From: Seminavis robusta
Lineage: Eukaryota > Bacillariophyta > Bacillariophyceae > Naviculales > Naviculaceae
Direction of reading: 5' to 3'
Length of the DNA stretch: 50,704 bases
NCBI GenBank assembly: GCA_903772945.1
Contig: CAICTM010000737.1
Coordinates: 1-50,704, forward strand
Under the pieces are notes generated by a model that saw only the letters and a list, made by a program, of their open reading frames with translations, was not told the DNA's origin and did not search any database. Of the stretch, positions 9,253-18,910 are shown piece by piece; position 1 is the first letter of the stretch, and each line of letters starts with the position of its first letter. The translations under genes were made by a program, and so were the position numbers.

Positions 9253-9944
9253 GATGGCCCACCAGATATTGGCTGTTTGCTTCAGATTGAGAGCTACGAC
9301 ACTGGTGCAAGTTGGAGATTAAGAAAATGCAGTTGCAAGATGCATCCTCTGTGAATGCTTCCAAAAGATGAATCAAGAAAAGAAAGAAGACTACATCAAG
9401 TGACTGGACCACATCAGCGGAAGATCAAGACGAATATTATGACCACGGCCATGTCATAGTCTAGTATTGCAGTGGTTTGGTGTTACTTGAATCGTTCCGG
9501 CTATGGTACTCTCATAAAACCAGCTTCAAAACTGCGAGGAGTTGTCTGTTGCCGGTTTTCTGGTCCCCAATGCACCTACTGGGTGAACTGGCTGGAGCAA
9601 TCAATCTGCAACACAAATTATCGCAATAGCTGCCTGTGTCCCGCTGCAGGCTATCGGCGGCACCTAATTTACTTTTAAAATAGTCTTATTTGGTGATTTA
9701 TGGTGCCTCCAGTTTCATGTCTCGAACCAATGAATACCCACCAAATCACCTGTTGTTGACTCATCCAACTCTGTCTGTCACCGAACCAAAGAATCAAGTA
9801 CCGGTATACAAAACCCACCAAACACTAAAGTTGTTGACTCATCCAACTCTTTCTGCCATCACATATATTGATAACTGTCTCAATCAAATCAACTCATCCA
9901 ACTCTTTCTGCCACCAAAAATATTATCAATAATTGTTGTTTCAC
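9253..9944. repeat. Host sequence 3' of the retroelement, with degenerate tandem repeats
   Basis: From about 9724 to 9910 a unit of roughly 78 bp recurs. Two near-full copies carry GAACCAA-GAAT, ACCCACCAAA-CAC and TTGTTGACTCATCCAACTCT; a third, partial copy is at about 9885-9913. The rest holds only short open frames. Some Cys codons cluster at 9540-9650, but no start or family is supportable. Confidence 0.5.
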
Positions 9945-10998
9945 TCAAATCTCAAAGACAACCCCAGTGGCAGCTTCACTGGTTTCCCAAAGCATCTTGA
10001 TTCCTTCTGGGTCCACTTCATGGGGCTTTTCCTCATTGATAACAGCAGGACCCTTGCTTCCGGCAGGTCCATAATGGACCCCCGATTGAACATCAGGAAG
10101 CATCATTCCCTTGAGAATGCCCATTGCTCCGTCTTCAGGTGTTTGTTTCTTGTCCTCTGCAGTGAGACAAAGAAAATTTTGCTGTGAGTTGATTGGTACA
10201 GTACTGTCCCACCTAACGGAAGAATGCCATCACACCTTACATACCATATTTTTCAAGCATCTCTGCCATACCATCAACACTGTTGACCAGGTCGGTGGCA
10301 CATAGGCCAGGATCAGCACAAATTGCCAGAATTGGGCTCTTTTTGGCTTGCAGTTTTTGATGGAGTGCTTTGGTGAAGACAGCATTGGCCAACTTGCTTT
10401 GAAAGTACCTCAAGAAAGGAGCCCCCGAAAGCTTTCCAACATCCATTTCGGATCCACCCAAATTGCCACCATTTTTCTCAAAATACTTGCGCTCAAGGCA
10501 CTGGTTGGGTGTCATGTGGCGACCAGAACTGGAATGGCTGACAATACGGGCATCTCCACCTTGCTTCACTAGAAGTGGAAACAGCTCAGCTGTCAGAAGA
10601 AAATGGGAATGATGATTAGTTTGCATTTGTGTGTCATATCCATCCACGGTAGCTTCATCTGCTGCGCCCATGATGCCTGCATTCCAACAGACACAATACA
10701 CAGCAGTGTAGTTGCTCTTGATTTCCGTTGCAGCCTTTCGGACACTCTCAAAACTCTGGAGGTCACATTCAATGGGCACAAACTTGCCATTGGGGACTTC
10801 TTCCTTCAACTTGGCCAAGGACTTGGTGGCACGGTCAGAGCTGCGATTCAACAGAAGGACTTCACCTCCCTTTTCAGCAGCGGTGCGAGCGGCAACGTAT
10901 CCTGTGCCAGAGGTAGTGCCAGTGATGACAAACACTTTGCCTTCGGCACTGGGCAATTCCTTCTTCAAGTCGTTGTACCAGACAGTTTCGATGGCCAT
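9945..10998 (-). CDS. Short-chain dehydrogenase/reductase (SDR)
   Basis: Two exons: 10998-10245 and 10156-9945, joined over an 88-bp intron (donor GTATGT at 10244, acceptor CTGCAG ending at 10157), giving 321 aa. The SDR signature is complete: TGTTSGTG (residues 26-33) binds NAD(P), D79 follows the third strand, NAG is at 106-108, the catalytic Ser lies in SHSSS (154-158) and YFQSK (198-202) is the YxxxK motif. The overall pattern resembles the retinol dehydrogenase / protochlorophyllide reductase-like branch, which reduces or oxidises carbonyl groups on lipophilic substrates; the substrate cannot be told. There is no signal peptide or membrane segment. The C-terminal exon encodes GMMLPDVQSGVHYGP, typical of the family's substrate-lid end, which supports the splice. 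Reading through the donor would stop after two codons. Start chosen as the only ATG upstream of the Rossmann fold. Confidence 0.88.
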
Positions 10999-11839
10999 GA
11001 TTGCGTTTGAGTTAGTATTCAGTTGGTAGAACAGTGAGATTGTTTGGTTGAGACTGTTTTGTTTTTATGAGACTCATTCTTGCCACTCTCCTCCCATCTC
11101 TCTCGGAGGATCTTCCCGTTATTGCGTTGATAACTTGGATCGGTACGATCAGTACATTGATTTCGAGGTACACAACCCGTCCGGAAACGCTACTCCATGT
11201 AATTTTGACAGTTCACAAGTGTGAATTGAAACTAACTCATTGAACATCGTGACGAAAAGTTTGAACATCGCATAAAGCGTAAATTTATAGTTTTATGAGA
11301 CTGTATGTTTCCGGACGACTTATTATTGGATCTTTTATTTTTTATTTAAGGGTGGTGGATGCTTTTTGGATCTTCGATGATGATCGTCGAGAGCCAAAGA
11401 TCTAAACTTGAACCCTACGATTCACCCTACTTTACGGTACGCAACCAACTTTTTCAACGTTTGCAGCTACAGTCGTAAGCTGTCATAATAAGCATGCAAA
11501 AGTCTGTCATCCAAGCCTGATGAGTGGCCTAGCTCCAACACCGAACGATACCTGTAGCACCTTGCTGGCAAGTCAGTCTCAGTTCAATCCTAGCTCTATA
11601 TGGTCATATACATACATGTAGCTTTTAGTACAGCTTTCAGAGTGCTTGGCTCCACGCACCTAATCGATCGAGCAAGGGGCGGGCAATCCCGACGGCGTTG
11701 TGTGTCAATATATTAGTTTGGCCTATTTAGTTCGTGATTATTGTGCCCATGAATGAATGCATGATTCGATTCCATCTATATGTAATAGAACAGCTCTTGT
11801 GCGGATGGCCCCTCAGCTTTCCATTTCGTTCAGTGTTAC
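10999..11839. other. Intergenic stretch with a small inverted repeat
   Basis: No gene. GTCCGGAAAC (11179-11188) and its reverse complement GTTTCCGGAC (11307-11316) bracket about 118 bp of AT-rich sequence in which TGAACATCG occurs twice. This could be a tiny MITE or chance. Confidence 0.4.
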
Positions 11840-13033
11840 CTACGCGTGATTATCAGCATTTTCCGTGGCGTCCTTGTTGGTTTGGGACACTTCTTGGTAG
11901 TTGGACTTGTCAAACAACGTATAACCCAACAATCCGAGCAGCAAGATCCCGCCTCCAATTCCATATGCCATTTGATAGGCTCGTTGGTCGTTTTCCGTGG
12001 GCAGCAAGGTAGTTCCAATGCCAATGGTCGCGACGGCCAATACAATGGCACTATACCCACATCCCTTGTGCACCAATTCCCAAACGGTCCGCAACGCACT
12101 GGGTGCTTCTCCCTCTTCATTTTTATGAGGCCTTATAAAGGCATTCAAGGGTTGGAACATTCCCAACACCATCGTAGTAGTTCCCAATACAGCATGCGTG
12201 TAACTGATTTCTCCCTTGGCTCCAAAGGCATCAAAATTATTGACACCAATGGCAAATCCAAGAATGGTACAGAGCAATCCAATGATCTGACACGCCCGGT
12301 GAATTTGAAACCAGAGTCCATCGGGTCGATGTTTGAAAAACTTGGCGACAATGACACCGGAAGGCAGCAACCACCCCCATCCAATCAGCATCAAAGCACC
12401 GTGAAGTCGCGCCACTTGATCAAAATTGGATCCGGAATCGACAATGACAGCTCCCGGCGCGGCTGCCACCAATCCCAGTCCTTGACAGTATCCATCGCCC
12501 TGCATGGTATGTTGGATTTGTTGAATGCTAATCACGGCCGGACTGTCGGCTGCCACTTCCACGACGGTCGCCACGATGCCGGCATGAAATCCTTCGTCCA
12601 AACTTCCTTCTCCGGTACACGACGTACAGCGTTGGTCGGCATTGGGACGTCCCACGGATCGTGCCAAGGCAATCGTTTGTTCTTTGGAAGCATCATCCAA
12701 TCGCCAGCCACGGGCGTAGCGCAAGTTGGACGTAATTTGAGAGTCGGGCAACTGATACAAGACTTCAAACGGCGAATTGAAGCACGGTCGGATATCCACC
12801 AAACAATGCACACTGTGTCGCTCGGGTTCTTCCAGTGTCATCACGCGAGGATTGTCCAATAGCGTCCCGCGTTCAATGCAGAAAAAATCCATCACGTAGC
12901 CTTCCACGCAAATCTCGTCGCCCACTTGGAATGCACTGGCAGTAGATGTAGCTGCTTGTGGTGGTTGTGTTTGTGCCATGACAGCGCCACCACTCAAGAG
13001 AGCAGTCAGTAGTAGTAGTGATGTTGTCTTCAT
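11840..13033 (-). CDS. Cytochrome b561-type transmembrane oxidoreductase with Cys-rich N-terminal domain
   Basis: Single exon, 397 aa, starting at the ATG at 13033 because it opens a clear signal peptide (MKTTSLLLLTALLSGGAVMA). The longer in-frame extension to 13186 is Arg/Ser-rich and would bury that signal. Residues 36-185 form a luminal or extracellular domain with seven cysteines (C42, C52, C77, C84, C136, C139, C183), including RCTSC. Residues 205-375 give five hydrophobic segments. The four histidines expected to hold two b hemes in the b561 / ferric reductase fold are H211 (ARLHGALM), H245 (FQIHRACQ), H280 (YTHAVLG) and H322 (ELVHKGCGY). Members pass electrons across membranes, typically from ascorbate to ferric iron or monodehydroascorbate. 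The acidic tail after residue 375 is cytosolic. The N-terminal domain is not one I can name; in diatoms it often accompanies b561. Confidence 0.85.
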   Translation of the reverse strand: MKTTSLLLLTALLSGGAVMAQTQPPQAATSTASAFQVGDEICVEGYVMDFFCIERGTLLDNPRVMTLEEPERHSVHCLVDIRPCFNSPFEVLYQLPDSQITSNLRYARGWRLDDASKEQTIALARSVGRPNADQRCTSCTGEGSLDEGFHAGIVATVVEVAADSPAVISIQQIQHTMQGDGYCQGLGLVAAAPGAVIVDSGSNFDQVARLHGALMLIGWGWLLPSGVIVAKFFKHRPDGLWFQIHRACQIIGLLCTILGFAIGVNNFDAFGAKGEISYTHAVLGTTTMVLGMFQPLNAFIRPHKNEEGEAPSALRTVWELVHKGCGYSAIVLAVATIGIGTTLLPTENDQRAYQMAYGIGGGILLLGLLGYTLFDKSNYQEVSQTNKDATENADNHA

Positions 13034-13723
13034 TGTGGTATTGTTTCTTGGTGTTATTATTTGTGTGCCAATGCTCATGCTATGAGACTGTGGTTCTTTC
13101 ATCTTGGATCTTGATGACATCCTTCTCGAGCCTCGAGCCGCGACTTCTATTCCAGCCTGAACAGGTTCCGGCTTCCGAGAACCCACAAACAGCTCAAGAA
13201 CCCTTTTTTGAAACAGCTCTGCTGGTTGGATCTAATGTCACGTCTTCGCCTTCAAGATCCCGCGCAAGCCCGGTTGCGTTTCTCAAATCTCGAACAGGAG
13301 TTGCACACAGTCACCGTACGTGCCTCCGTGCACCGTACAACACATACAGTACGGTACGATTCCTCTGAGATCGAATGATTGAATGATTGAATCATTCAAT
13401 CGAACCGTTCTAATAAAGATCGTTCCAGCACCATACTCATGCCAAAAGAACTCAAGCCACAGTACGTCGTTGGCGTACCGGTATTCAAGTAAAGAGGCAA
13501 CAAACGCGCAAATCCCGTAGGATCGATCTGGTCCTCCAAACCAACAAGGGGGTAAACCTTATCGGATTTTCGATGGATGCCACAACTAACCATTCATCAC
13601 AAACTATCGGATGGACTTCGTTTTCTCTGCCCTGTTTTGACCTACTGCCCCTCTTGGTAGTCTATTAGAAACATACAGTCCCTACTCGCTGGCCAGCCGT
13701 GCATACAGTGTATCAAAACAACT
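13034..13723. promoter_or_regulatory. Bidirectional intergenic region with a 25-nt palindrome
   Basis: This gap separates the divergent b561 (-) and MYND (+) genes and must hold both promoters. At 13377-13401 lies GATTGAATGATT-G-AATCATTCAATC, a perfect palindrome around a single central base. It could be a protein-binding dyad, a cruciform seed or the product of an ATTGAATG microsatellite. Confidence 0.45.
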
Positions 13724-15052
13724 ATGGATGACTTCTTCTTGGATGCACTCAAGCACCCACCAGATCTGAAAGCAAAAAGGGTCTGTTGTGGCTGCAAGAA
13801 GGAAGAGCCAGCCAACAAGCCATTTAAGTTACAATGTAGCCGGTGCAAAGATGAAGGCTTTGTTCCGGCTCTCTTTTGTGCAAAAAAGTGCTACAAACAA
13901 GCCTGGCCAAAACACAAAGAATGGCATGAAACGAAGGAACGAGAAACCAGGGATGTTGATGCTGTACATCAGTCTCGTTTGAAGCTTAGCATCCTGGAGG
14001 ACATCCTGGAGAACCAAGGGAGTTCTGAATATTATTCATTGGTTGTGGCTGGACTACGAAAGATGGATTCTGGTGACTTTGCAGGTGCCAAGAAGCAGTT
14101 GCGTAAAGCACAAAAGCTTGATACAAGACGGCCAGAAGCATTTTTGAACCTTGCCCAATGCTTTTATGCGTCAGGAATGCAGCAGGAATTCATCTCAAAC
14201 ATCCAAGAAGTAATCAAGCGATGGGCCTTGGTTGCATTGACAGGCAATTACACCGATGGTCGCTTTGTGGATTTGAAGGGTGATGAGATGTGGAACTAGT
14301 CTAAATATGTGCATGATATCTGTGGACATTACATGGATGCACGTCATGTTAAATGGAGGGAGTCACAAATACCAACTTGGTTTCGCCATGATGACATACT
14401 CATTCGAGTTACAAAAGTGGCACTTGAATCAACGAAGAAGAGAGAAAATGCGAATCCTGATACGATCATCGGAATGACATGTATTCGAGCACAGGTTCTC
14501 TCTAATCGAGTTCATGATATTTCAAAGAAGTTTGAAACTATGGTCGACAACCGCACACCTCAACAGCTGCTGGAAGCATTGGCGCTCTATAGGATTCTTT
14601 CAAAAGATGGACCAGCCTGTCTCTCTAAGTTGTTTGAATCACAAGCTGCAGGGCTGGGGGATATTCTAGTAGGAGCTCATCAGAACAGCAAACAACCCAC
14701 ATCCAGCAATGACAATGAACAACCGGTCATCAGACCTCATTCTTGGGTAATGCTGTGTGGTCTCACCAGCCCTTCTGGCACTGAAATGAACGGGAAGTTG
14801 GGCTGTGTCCGTGAGAATGGCTTTCAACATAAACGACATCTTGTGACAGTGGATGGATATGATGGAGTCAAGTGCATCAAACCTGAAAACTTGATGGAGA
14901 TTCCAGTTGATGAGTACCGTGAGGCTTTGATTTCCACCTTGGGGGAAGAAATGCAATGGAGGCTTATGAGGGCTTTGGTGGAATGTGCAGCACAACATAA
15001 ACAAGAGGAGCCAAACTCGGAAAAGACGAAAGCACCACAGTCAGAATGTTGA
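13724..15052 (+). pseudogene. MYND zinc-finger / TPR protein interrupted by in-frame TAG
   Basis: ATG 13724 opens 191 codons ending at TAG 14297-14299; the same frame then stays open to TGA 15050-15052. Upstream and downstream parts look like one protein of about 442 residues. Residues 21-68 form a MYND-type finger: C21/C24, C38/C41, C52/C56, H64/H68, with His replacing the last canonical Cys. Residues 105-150 make a TPR-like helical pair (MDSGDFAGAKKQLRKAQKLD; PEAFLNLAQCFYASG). The part after the stop has KRHLVTVDGYDGVKCIKPENL, a short beta module often seen C-terminal in algal MYND proteins. MYND fingers bind proline-rich peptides. No SET domain is present. The cause may be a nonsense mutation, stop readthrough or a sequencing error. 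The only GT-AG pair that would remove the stop is about 20 bp apart, too short for an intron. Confidence 0.7.
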
Positions 15053-15504
15053 GTTTGCTCTATGGAAAACAGCACTTGATGGCATGCAGGAAGGTCTTTC
15101 TACCGGTTCCGAGTTCAACACTTGTTCTATGCACTGTTAGCTATAAATACATGGAACGTTGCTGAGGATTGACCAGTATCTCAGATACGGTACAAAGATT
15201 GGCCCTGGAATGAATCGGAAGGAGTTGTGAGATCGGTAGACGTCGAAGGGTGGAGAGTTGGGTCTTCTTGTGAGGAGTGCAGCGCTGATGGTGTGATTCG
15301 AATTGCTGCTCAATTATTTAAATCCTCTTTGTTTGATCGCTCGGTCGGGCTTATGAGATCAGTAGTCTACTAAAATAACCCCGGCTTATATTCCTAGATC
15401 TAGTCTAGTCTCTGCAACTTGGGCCAACAAAGCCTGCCCAAACTCTCTCTACACTGTACCAAAGCCACGCATTCGCATCTCTGCATTCTAGCAAGATTTA
15501 CTAT
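15053..15504. other. Convergent 3' intergenic region, no gene seen
   Basis: This is the 3' flank of the MYND gene and of the HTH gene on the other strand. It contains the palindrome TCTAGATCTAGTCTAGTCTC-like cluster near 15395 but no gene, terminator or RNA I can support. Confidence 0.35.
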
Positions 15505-17184
15505 CTATTTATTGTTGACATGTTCTTTATTCCGATACCGCGGTGTCAAAATAGTCTTGCTGGTGGCATTGCCGGCAAATGCGACAAATTGACAATTGCG
15601 ACACGTCAATTTGGGCGCTCCCACGGGAATGGCATCCTTGTATCCCACGGCTTTGGACGCACGTGTCGCCAAGAACGTCAATTCGAGCGATCCCTGTTGG
15701 TGACAATGGGCACACAGAGTCTGATCGCGAATCAATGCCGCCAATCGTGTCGTTTCGCAAATGGCGTGTTGCCGTGTTCCAGTCGTCCCGTATGTGTTTG
15801 TCGTGTTTTCTGGTTGTTGTTCTTGTTGTTTGGGTGGTTGTGGTTGTTGTTCGTCATCCGAAAAGGACAATGAAAAGTCATCCTCGTCTTCTGGACAACT
15901 CTTGCGTTTCTTACTATTGGTTGTTGTCTGAGCGAGTTGCTGTTTGGCTTGTGAGAATGTAATTTTCTGTCGTTGTTCGGGAATCAGCCATTGATTGTCT
16001 TTCATGAGTTTGTGTAACGTTCCATTGGGAATATTAAGGGCCCGACTGAGCGATCGTATACTGCGTTGTTCCGCGAGTGGAATCTGTTCCATGGCCTGTT
16101 TGATTTGTGCGGCATCCCATTTGGATTTTCCCTTTTTGCGATTGGCGGCGCCACTTTTGAACAGTGCCTTTTCGTGATGTCTCAAAATGAGATCGAGTTG
16201 CGATTGTTCCGTCAATCCAAAATAGTGAAGTGTTCCCATGAGGTGACTGTCGTCGTGTTCCTCCTCTTGGTCGTCTTCTTGTGGTTGCTCTGTGTTGGGA
16301 TTGTTTCCTTGTAATATGGATTTAATTCTGGCATTGACAAGACGCCAAATGCGTTGAATGGTGGAAGGCATGCATCCAAATTCTTCCGCGACTCGTCGGA
16401 TACTGCCTCTTGGTAAACTGAGTTCTGTGGGAAGCGCAGGTGTATACGCCAGTCGTTTTTGGACGGCGAAGTAGGCCGCTTTGCGTTGCTCAAATGTCAA
16501 TTGTTTCCATTGCTTTCTTCCTTGCTTGTCTCTAATAATAGGTGGAGGTGATTCTTCTTCTGCTGCTGAATGATCCTTAGCAGTATTCGCAGCAGCAGTA
16601 GCAGTAGGACGAGCAGCAGCTTCTACTAGTATTTGTAGCTGTGGATTGTTGGTTCTATGTTTGGGTGTCTTTTTGGCTTTTTTCTTGGTTTGTTTTTCTT
16701 TTTCTAATTCTTGTTGGACATCCCATTCGGCCTTTTGCTGATCCATTTCTTGCTGTTTCTTGGCCAACTCGGCTTTCTGTTGTTCCAATTTCTGCGCTTG
16801 TGCCGCCATGAAGGTTCGTTGCTGCGCTTGTTGGGCACACATCATGGCCATTTGCTGATGATGATGTTGTTGTTGCTGAAACATAGGGTTCGTGTTAGGA
16901 GCAAAGGGAGCTGGTCGCATGGCCATGGGAGGAACCATCATGGGTGGTACTGCTGCAAGTCCCATCATGGGTGGCACAGGTGGTCGCATCATCATGCCCA
17001 TGGCGCCTCTAGCTGCAGCCGCCATGGGGTGAGGAAACAACGGAGGAGGGACCACGCGGTTGGCATGGTTGTTCGTTGGATTCTCATTCTTTTTGCTCTT
17101 TGTCTTGACAGCGCTCTTCTTCTTCTTCTTGGACGCAGCAGCGGTGCTGTTGGTGGTACTGTTGCCCGTCGCGGATCCTGCCAT
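15505..17184 (-). CDS. Nuclear HTH protein derived from a Tc1/mariner-type transposase DNA-binding region
   Basis: Single exon, 559 aa. Residues 19-33 are Lys-rich (likely nuclear signal). Residues 48-130 are Pro/Met- then Gln-rich. Residues 128-172 form a charged coiled coil (QKLEQQKAELAKKQQEMDQQ). Residues 229-283 are a first helix-turn-helix (LPRGSIRRVAEEFGCMPSTI then QRIW). Residues 354-400 are a second (IPLAEQRSIRSLSRALNI then GTLHKLMK). This bipartite order, including RSIRSLSRALN and the GTLH recognition helix, is that of the DNA-binding half of plant and algal Tc1/mariner transposases (DUF7769 plus HTH). The DDE catalytic domain that should follow is absent; instead come a Lys/acidic/Gln linker (423-470) and a C4 pair, C491/C494 and C528/C531, likely zinc-binding. 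The long intact frame suggests a domesticated DNA-binding protein, but a degenerate element cannot be excluded. Confidence 0.75.
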   Translation of the reverse strand: MAGSATGNSTTNSTAAASKKKKKSAVKTKSKKNENPTNNHANRVVPPPLFPHPMAAAARGAMGMMMRPPVPPMMGLAAVPPMMVPPMAMRPAPFAPNTNPMFQQQQHHHQQMAMMCAQQAQQRTFMAAQAQKLEQQKAELAKKQQEMDQQKAEWDVQQELEKEKQTKKKAKKTPKHRTNNPQLQILVEAAARPTATAAANTAKDHSAAEEESPPPIIRDKQGRKQWKQLTFEQRKAAYFAVQKRLAYTPALPTELSLPRGSIRRVAEEFGCMPSTIQRIWRLVNARIKSILQGNNPNTEQPQEDDQEEEHDDSHLMGTLHYFGLTEQSQLDLILRHHEKALFKSGAANRKKGKSKWDAAQIKQAMEQIPLAEQRSIRSLSRALNIPNGTLHKLMKDNQWLIPEQRQKITFSQAKQQLAQTTTNSKKRKSCPEDEDDFSLSFSDDEQQPQPPKQQEQQPENTTNTYGTTGTRQHAICETTRLAALIRDQTLCAHCHQQGSLELTFLATRASKAVGYKDAIPVGAPKLTCRNCQFVAFAGNATSKTILTPRYRNKEHVNNK

Positions 17185-17587
17185 CTTGATCTCTTGTCAC
17201 TCGTCGAAATAAACAAATAAATTTTGAGCAGTGGTGCTGCGGTCCTTGTGTTTAAGGACACCATTTTGAATTAGAGATACGGTACCTCTACTAATGCCAT
17301 TGGTATCGGTCTATTTATGTGTTGACTATCTAGCCTAAGCCCTTGGTCAGTTAATTAAGCAAACAGGAGCGCATGTGTTTTTTTAATAGTGACATGAAGA
17401 GTCGGGCGGCCAGAGCATGGAGACATACCGTACGGTAGATCCACCGGCACCCTCGGATGGATGCAGGATGCAAATCGAGTTGCGCACCGGTAACAGCTTG
17501 GTACCTAATAACGTATTAGATAACCAGGTCACTGGCGCTCTTAGCGGTCCATTGTCTCGTACAGTACCGTACATGTAGCTATTGATG
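17185..17587. other. Intergenic stretch, no gene seen
   Basis: This contains the upstream region of the HTH gene and several short palindromes (TACGGTA, GGTACC). No conserved frame is present. Confidence 0.35.
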
Positions 17588-17750
17588 CGAGTTTGCACTC
17601 GCGCTAAACAAACAACTCATGCTGCAGGGTGGGAATCATTCGTATGAGCCCTCGCCGTCTTGCTATTGCTGGAGGACTCGACTCACAAAAAGATCTCCAA
17701 ACAAAACCAAAAACAGGACAGAATAAAAGAACCAAAACAACCATCAAATC

Positions 17751-18034
17751 ATGAACATGTTCCATCTCCCTTCTCATGATCATTGCCTTTGCTTCTTGGT
17801 CTCAGCAGCAGGTTTCTGCCGCACTCGGCACTGTTCGTGGTCGAAACCTGCAACAAGCATGTTCACAAGAAGGGGGCAGAGCGGCTTCCCCTTTGGGTTG
17901 CGGCTGCCTACTACACACAATGCTATGAGGGCTCATGGGAGCAATTTCAGTGTGGGCCAACAGGTTTTCTTATTCCTTTGCATGTGTTTGATGCGACTAC
18001 CAAGAGGTGCACTGACAAGTATTGCCAGGACTGA
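17751..18034 (+). pseudogene. Small secreted Cys-rich protein, frameshifted (copy 1)
   Basis: A signal-peptide-like segment (MIIAFASWSQQQVSA, frame of 17776) leads into GCGC. The frame then changes by one extra base near 17907 into YYTQCYEGSWEQFQCGPTGF and HVFDATTKRCTDKYCQD, ending at TGA 18032-18034. The Cys spacing with CGP.GF…FD..TKRC recalls the peritrophin-A chitin-binding fold, though the match is short. Copy 2 at 23303-23601 lacks this insertion but has its own lesions, so the two decayed independently. An ATG at 17751 opens a different, meaningless frame. Confidence 0.55.
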
Positions 18035-18289
18035 ATGAGAATGGAATGGAATCCCCAGAAACTGGCGGATGTCTAGTGGTGTTTTCAACAACTCAGCTCA
18101 TTGTACTTGAGTGCTGTATGTGAAAACAGATGAAGATTGAAGGAAGGAGGGTGGCACCAGCCAGTACTGTAGTGGAATGATTCAATGATGAAAGGTAGTT
18201 TTAACATAGTTAAAAGTTTGACAAAATCACCAGCATCATCCAAAAGCAACAGGCTCGTGCTGTCCATGCATACTTTAGTACAGTAGTAG

Positions 18290-18356
18290 AAAGCAAGCTA
18301 CTGTACCCAAAGATCTTTTGCAAAAGCTTGGATGGGCCCTTTTTTTACTTCCACAC
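18290..18356 (-). pseudogene. Remnant of the 3' end of a flavin amine oxidase
   Basis: Read on the minus strand, GPSKLLQKIFG matches the last residues of the amine oxidase at 23919-25349 (KGPAKLLQKIFG). The similarity stops after about a dozen codons and no other part of the gene is present. The fragment was carried along with the segmental duplication. Confidence 0.65.
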
Positions 18357-18910
18357 GCAAATGTGGCGGGCCCGAACAATAGCAAGGCTGAGCCGAGCAT
18401 TTTAAAACATATAGCCACGCGCCACCGAGTAGGGGCGGGTCCACTTTGCAGCGAGGAAAGACGCTTGCCGAGTGCCTCGGCATTTTAAACACAGCATTGT
18501 AGTCTAGTAGATTTATTCGCGAAAAGCAAAGAAGACCAACCAACTGAAGTTTGCCTGCAAGTACAGTGCACGGGTAAGCTCAACGCTGGAGCGCCCGTAC
18601 TGGGATTTGGCAACTCCTGGCTCTACGCATTAAGAACGTCTGGCCATTGGGGGATTGCCCCCCTCTCAGTTGCCAGCATTCAACCCTCTCACAGCCATGG
18701 TCTCGCAGACTGTTGGGTCGCTCGTTGAGTTTGGCAGATAGTAATGACGGGATAACAAAACATCCAACTTGCACTGATAAGATGTCGAATTCAGCGACGC
18801 GACCTCTGGTACTGTAGTCATTAGCTCGCTCGACCGTCACGCCTGCAATCGTTGCGTGCGTCTCGGGTGCTCCACGTATGTAGCTCTGCCGCCACAACCG
18901 GTGCGCTTTG
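18357..18910. other. Downstream flank of the solo cyclase
   Basis: No gene. Minus-strand frames here are extensions past the cyclase stop in other frames. GGCCATTGGGGGATTGCCCCCC near 18640 has a small G/C dyad. Confidence 0.35.

Larger units (their letters stand above)
17588..18360. repeat. Segmental duplication, copy 1
   Basis: This block is homologous over most of its length to 23238-23975. Shared anchors in order: the hairpin CGAGTTTGCACTCG, the small secreted-protein gene, AGTGGAATGATTCAATGATG, AAAGCAAGCTA, and AAAGATCTTTTG at the start of the amine-oxidase 3' end. The order and orientation are the same in both copies. Confidence 0.75.

Noticed and set aside
13034..13186. 51-codon extension upstream of the b561 signal peptide
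   Set aside because: It would place a basic segment before a clean signal peptide at 13033, and the inner ATG is the better start.
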